From: Typhlomys cinereus
Taxonomy: Eukaryota; Chordata; Mammalia; Rodentia; Platacanthomyidae
NCBI GenBank assembly: GCA_023101885.1
Contig: JALPQD010000006.1
Coordinates: 15,586,085 to 15,650,084, forward strand
DNA length: 64,000 nt
Direction: 5' to 3'
Positions 59,903 through 64,000 of this stretch are shown here, piece by piece. Each line of letters opens with the position of its first letter. Within the stretch, counting starts at the first letter, position 1. The position numbers were made by a program, and so were the translations under genes. The notes beneath the pieces were generated by a model that was not told the DNA's origin, did no database searches, and saw nothing but the letters and a program-made list of their open reading frames with translations.

Positions 59903-60930
59903 TTAAGAAAGAAATTGAATAAGATACTGGAAGATAGAAGGATGCATGCTTATGTGAAAATGGCTATCCTACTAAAAGCGATCTCCAGATACAATGCCAT
60001 TTTGATAAAAATTCCAACCTTTTCTATACAGAAACAGAGAAAACAATCATAAAATCCATGTGGAGTCATAAAAAACACACTGTATGGCCAAAGCAACTCC
60101 CAGCAAAGAAAATAGTGCTGGAGGTATTTCCAATGCATGATTTCAAGCTGTGCTACAGAATTCTATAGAAGTGGACACAACAAGGTACTGGCACAGAAAC
60201 AGAAACACAGGTCAATGGAATAGAACAGAGAATCAGATATAAGGCCAGTGAACCACAGTCACCTGGCTTTTGATAAAAGTGCCAGAAACAAACACTGGAG
60301 AATAAATAGCATTTTAAACTGATGGTGTTGGGAAAACTAAATGTCTACATGTAGAAAAAGAAAACAGATCTAAATCTAACCTTTATAATAAACTGCACAA
60401 AATAAACTCCAACTGAATCAAAGACCTCAACCCAAAACCTGACACTCTGAAACTAGCAGTGGAAGGTAGGGTTATGCTACAAGATACAGGCATTAGTAAG
60501 GACTTGGGCAGGACTCTGATCATTCAAGAAATGAGGGCAACATATGACAAGTGGGGTCTCTTGAGGTTAAAAAACTCAGTATAGCAAAAGCAACAACTGA
60601 GTGAAAAGGCAGCTTTCTACAATGGGTAGAAATCTTTTCCAGGTATATGTCTGACAGAAGACTAACATCTAAAGCACACAAAGAAGTAAAAAAGCTAAGG
60701 ATCCTCAAAACAAAAAACTCAATTTAAAAAAAAGGCAATCGATCTGAACAGAGAGTTCTCGAAACAAGAAATTCAAATGCTTAATAAACATTTGAAGTGT
60801 CCAGCATCATTAACCATCAGGGAAATGCAAATTAAAACTACTTTGAGATTCCATCTCATCCCAGTCAGAATAGCTGTTGTCAAGAATACAAATGGCAACA
60901 AATATTGCAAAGGATGTGAAGAAAGGAGGA
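59903..60930 (+). mobile_element. Old L1 fragment (ORF2 C-terminal part)
   Basis: AATCATAAAATCCATGTGGA, GGCCAAAGCAACTCCCAGCA, GAGGTATTTCCAATGCATGA, GGTCAATGGAATAGAACAGA and TTAACCATCAGGGAAATGCA follow L1 ORF2 C-terminal coding order. Many stops, so it is dead. It is homologous in reverse to parts of the 46.3-48.8 kb L1 but of an older subfamily. Confidence 0.85.
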
Positions 60931-61193
60931 GCTTTGTCTATTGATATATATCTTGGATTTAATTTGCAAATATTTTTTTCCTCCTACATCCTAAAAATCA
61001 TGAAAATCCACTTAAGTTTATAGTGAGCTTTGCTTATTCACTCAGCTTCTTATATGATTAAAGCAGTAACTTGAACATGATGCACATAAAAATATGAAAA
61101 AATATGTATTTAAATAAAGTTCATTAACATGCTTTTGAATATTTCCCAAGACTCAGATTAGATAAATGATATGCTCAATTCCAGTTTGTTAAT
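60931..61193. other. Unique AT-rich sequence
   Basis: Nothing recognised. Confidence 0.5.
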
Positions 61194-61207
61194 AAATAGC
61201 AAAGTTT

Positions 61208-61464
61208 GGAACTAGAAAGGTGGCTCAGAGGTTAAACTCTGCCTCCTAAATAGAAAGGACCTGAGTTTGGATCTCAGATCCCACTATAATATGTCAGGCA
61301 GAAATGGCAGAGGTCTGCACTTCTGGCCCTGGTGGGTGGAGCCAAGGTAATCCCAGAGCAAAGCAAAAAGGAGGTAGAAGCAATCCAGGATGATTCCTGA
61401 AGTCATCCTTGGTCCTCTACAGGGTCACATGCACACGTGCAAAAATAATAAAAAAGTTAAAAAG
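61208..61464 (+). mobile_element. Older B2-superfamily SINE with TSD
   Basis: Head GAACTAGAAAGGTGGCTCAG, GACCTGAGTTTGGATCTC at the B box, body GATTCCTGAAGTCATCCTTGG, and a short A-rich tail without a CA array. TSD AAATAGCAAAGTT (61194-61206) and AAATAGTAAAGTT (61465-61477), one mismatch. Confidence 0.88.
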
Positions 61465-61477
61465 AAATAGTAAAGTT

Positions 61478-62439
61478 AGAATTATAACATCTCTGTCTGA
61501 TGCAAACATGATTTTTTCTAATATGCGTCATTGAAAACATTATTGACTATCCACAAATTATCATTTAGTCTTTTTCATTTGTGGTCCTGTGCCATCTGTG
61601 AACAACTACATGTACGTAAAGTAAAGTTCAACGTTTTAATGAAAACATTGGGGGGAAAAATTTCAGAAAATGTTAATAACAGAAGTTGTTTCATTTCAAA
61701 TGCAAATCATGCCTAAGTAAGTGGATTTATTCTATGATCATCTTAGTCTATTGAATTCTTATAAAAAAACACTAGGCCTTAGGTCCCTTAAAAAAGCAAA
61801 AAAAATATATATTTATCACAGCTCTGAAGCCTGAGAAGTCCCATATCATTATACCAGCCTCTGGTGAGGGATTTGGTTACACTTTAGTCCATCTTGGGAC
61901 ATGAGAGACAAAAAGAAATCAACTCTTCTTTTTATTAGGAATCTGTTCTTACATCAAGAACCTCATCTTTTCATGAGATCAGAGCCCTCATGGTCTCTAA
62001 GCATCTACCCCTCTGTTGCACATATTATTAATGTTCTCACACTTGTCTTTTAGGAGCACACTGAAACCATGGCATATCTGATGTAGTATTCAGAAAGAGA
62101 AAAGTCACAGGATGACCATGGGCAGACCAGGGACAGTGTCAGTGCAGGGGAAGAAGATTAACATATGCATTTGTGAATTCTTGCTCAGAACCCCAAGATT
62201 CACTGCAGTCCTGTCTCCTTTCAAGGCTGCCCATATCTTGCTCTTAAAAGTCCCCTGTGAAACTAAACTGTCTAAAGTTCATGGAGGACTGACTTCAGAA
62301 TAGAGAAGTCAAACATTTAGATGTCTTTGCCAGACAAATTATTATTATTTATTTCTTGGTCTCAGTCACCAGTGTCTTCTAGATTAAGATGGCAAGATTT
62401 CAGATGCTGCATTTTCTGCTTCCAGTCAAGTCAGTTAAT
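61478..62439. other. Unique sequence with a possible old interspersed repeat
   Basis: 61815-62030 (CACAGCTCTGAAGCCTGAGA, CCTCTGGTGAGGGATTTGG, TCATGAGATCAGAGCCCTCA) resembles a widespread old mammalian repeat whose family I cannot name. No gene seen. Confidence 0.4.
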
Positions 62440-63350
62440 CCAGTGATTTATTGTGTTAATGGAACCATTTGTTCCTTCTGATCTTACCCGACATGCAAAG
62501 ACAGGAGTTTAAAAGGGGTTGCATAAATGCTGCTCCAACTTAGAGGGAGAGGTCGTGATTATAAATAATGCACTTTGTAGAAGATAAATCAGCATCTTTA
62601 GCTATCAACTCTGAAGGCCTTTTGGCAACCTTGATGGCATTACCAATAATATGTGTCCCTAAGGAACACGACTAAAGTGCTTAAATGCTATATTTCATAT
62701 CATATTGTATATAATTGCAGAAGTAATTTTCATGTCCCTGAAGTAACACATCAGAATATAATCTGATCATTGGTTATTAGAGGTTTCTGCATGAGTAGAA
62801 TTACTAACAAACTACATATATTTTTAATCAAAACTATTTCATTGAGGGAGTTTTTAACCTTGAGCAGACAACAGCTAAGATTAACCTGATCACCATCTCT
62901 CCTTTGTCATTTTTTTCTTTCATTATATTTCTTTGTCTCCAAGTCGGAGCATAGACTTCACCACCTGCAATTACAGGTAGACACAGAGACAACTTAAACA
63001 TTGATCCTGAGCCCTTCTAACGGAATTCCAGACAGCACATTCAAGTCCTACGAATTTTCTTTGGCAACAATGATTAGAAACCCAGTGACTGCCACAGTAA
63101 TTGCCCCATAATCCTATTTGCAGTCCAACCTGGTTTATGCATACGATCTATATTCTAATAGCAGTCAACAGGTCACAAGTTAATAAAAATACCATTAACG
63201 TCCCCCTGTGACTGCAGAAGGGAGATATTCATCTTACTAGGCCCTGTTGGGCCAGTATAATTTCCTTGACTGTTAGCATAATTAACTGTGCTAGCCTGCA
63301 GAGTCCCCTGGAGGCTAATAGTGACACAGGATGACCTTGAAGTGTGCTCT
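62440..63350. other. Repeat-free block, candidate conserved non-coding sequence
   Basis: About 900 bases with no recognised repeat, no microsatellite and several isolated CpGs (TTACCCGACATG, GGTCGTGATTAT, AAGTCGGAGCA, TTAACGTCCCC). Contains many homeobox, GATA and POU-like words. No open frame is coding-like. Conservation is an inference only. Confidence 0.3.
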
Positions 63351-63415
63351 TGGTGATACTCGGTCAAAGGGCACTGTCAATGGAGGGTTCGGGTCAGTCC
63401 TGAGTTGAGTACCTG

Positions 63416-63436
63416 TGATGATGATGATGATGATGC
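63416..63436. repeat. (GAT)n trinucleotide repeat
   Basis: Seven GAT units. Confidence 0.95.
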
Positions 63437-64000
63437 TTATGCATTCACACTGGAGACAATAAGAATTTTGTAATCTCCATTTTCCCAGGCACGTGCACAT
63501 AGAAATAAAGCAAATGACTATAGTTATGAAGTTGACGATGTCTATTTTCTTTTTGCCTCCAGCCTACATTCTTGCCACTCTTTCAAACCCAGAATGCAGC
63601 GTCACTTTTCTGTTAGTGCAATGTGCCTTCCCAATTTCAAAAATTTTCCACCACTAATCAAAACACAAAAGCATTAGCATCACATTAAAACTTGGGCAAT
63701 ATTCCAACGAAAGTTTAAGGATTTGCATTTTTATTCTTTGATACATTTATAAACAAATACAATGAATTTATGCAACTTTCAACTCTTATTGTCTAATCCT
63801 GTATCTCCACCATTGTTTTCCACTACATACTTTCTCCTTCCCCCACCTAATTTCACATCCATTAGCATGCATGACCTATTGAGTTTGATATGAGAATCTG
63901 TACTAGCCAAGTGCCTTAATACTTACATCATTGTGGTGCTATTCTCTCCTGGAGGTATAGTGAATAGTATCTGTATTTTTAGACAGTCAGAAAGCACTTT
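63437..64000. other. Unique intergenic sequence
   Basis: Nothing recognised to the end of the window. Confidence 0.5.

Overview
This window is mammalian nuclear DNA, almost certainly from a rodent, and I see no functional protein-coding gene in it. The sequence is AT-rich and intergenic. Its open reading frames are short and nearly all are explained by simple repeats, retroelement fragments or chance. Evidence for a rodent: an abundant tRNA-headed SINE of the B2 superfamily (head GGGGCTGGAGAG-TGGCTCA, B-box-like GAGTTCGGATCC), B4/ID-like and B1-like SINEs, rodent-type hAT-like elements, and L1 copies with a G-rich polypurine 3' UTR. The SINE body differs from murid B2. A non-murid lineage such as jerboas is possible but not proven.

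Layout. 1-8.4 kb is mostly unique sequence with one hAT-like element and one SINE whose tail grew into a GATA array. 8.4-19 kb holds a young SINE, ancient MIR, L2 and ID remnants, a 285-bp polypyrimidine tract, and an adjacent B4 and SINE pair. 19.2-22.4 kb holds a truncated L1 with target-site duplications (TSDs), a class-I-like solo LTR and a second, distinct LTR. 22.4-28.2 kb holds MIR, L2, SINE and hAT-like copies, including a SINE that carries an inverted 83-bp copy of sequence lying 0.9 kb upstream. 30-37.2 kb holds two more young L1 3' ends, a young SINE and a second copy of the unnamed LTR. 41.1-41.7 kb is a processed pseudogene of BANF1 (barrier-to-autointegration factor). 44.3-49.5 kb is L1-rich: a 2.6-kb minus-strand L1 with recognisable ORF2 C-terminus, flanked by older plus-strand L1 pieces. 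50.4-61.5 kb contains SINEs, GATA/GACA, TG/CA and GGAA arrays, hAT-like and L1 remnants. 61.5-64 kb is almost repeat-free.

No genes act together here. The biology visible is retroelement history plus a few repeat-free blocks that could be conserved regulatory DNA. The strongest unexplained structure is the inverted segment inside the SINE at 23.66 kb. Family names come from pattern recognition; I ran no searches or alignments, and boundaries without a stated TSD are approximate.
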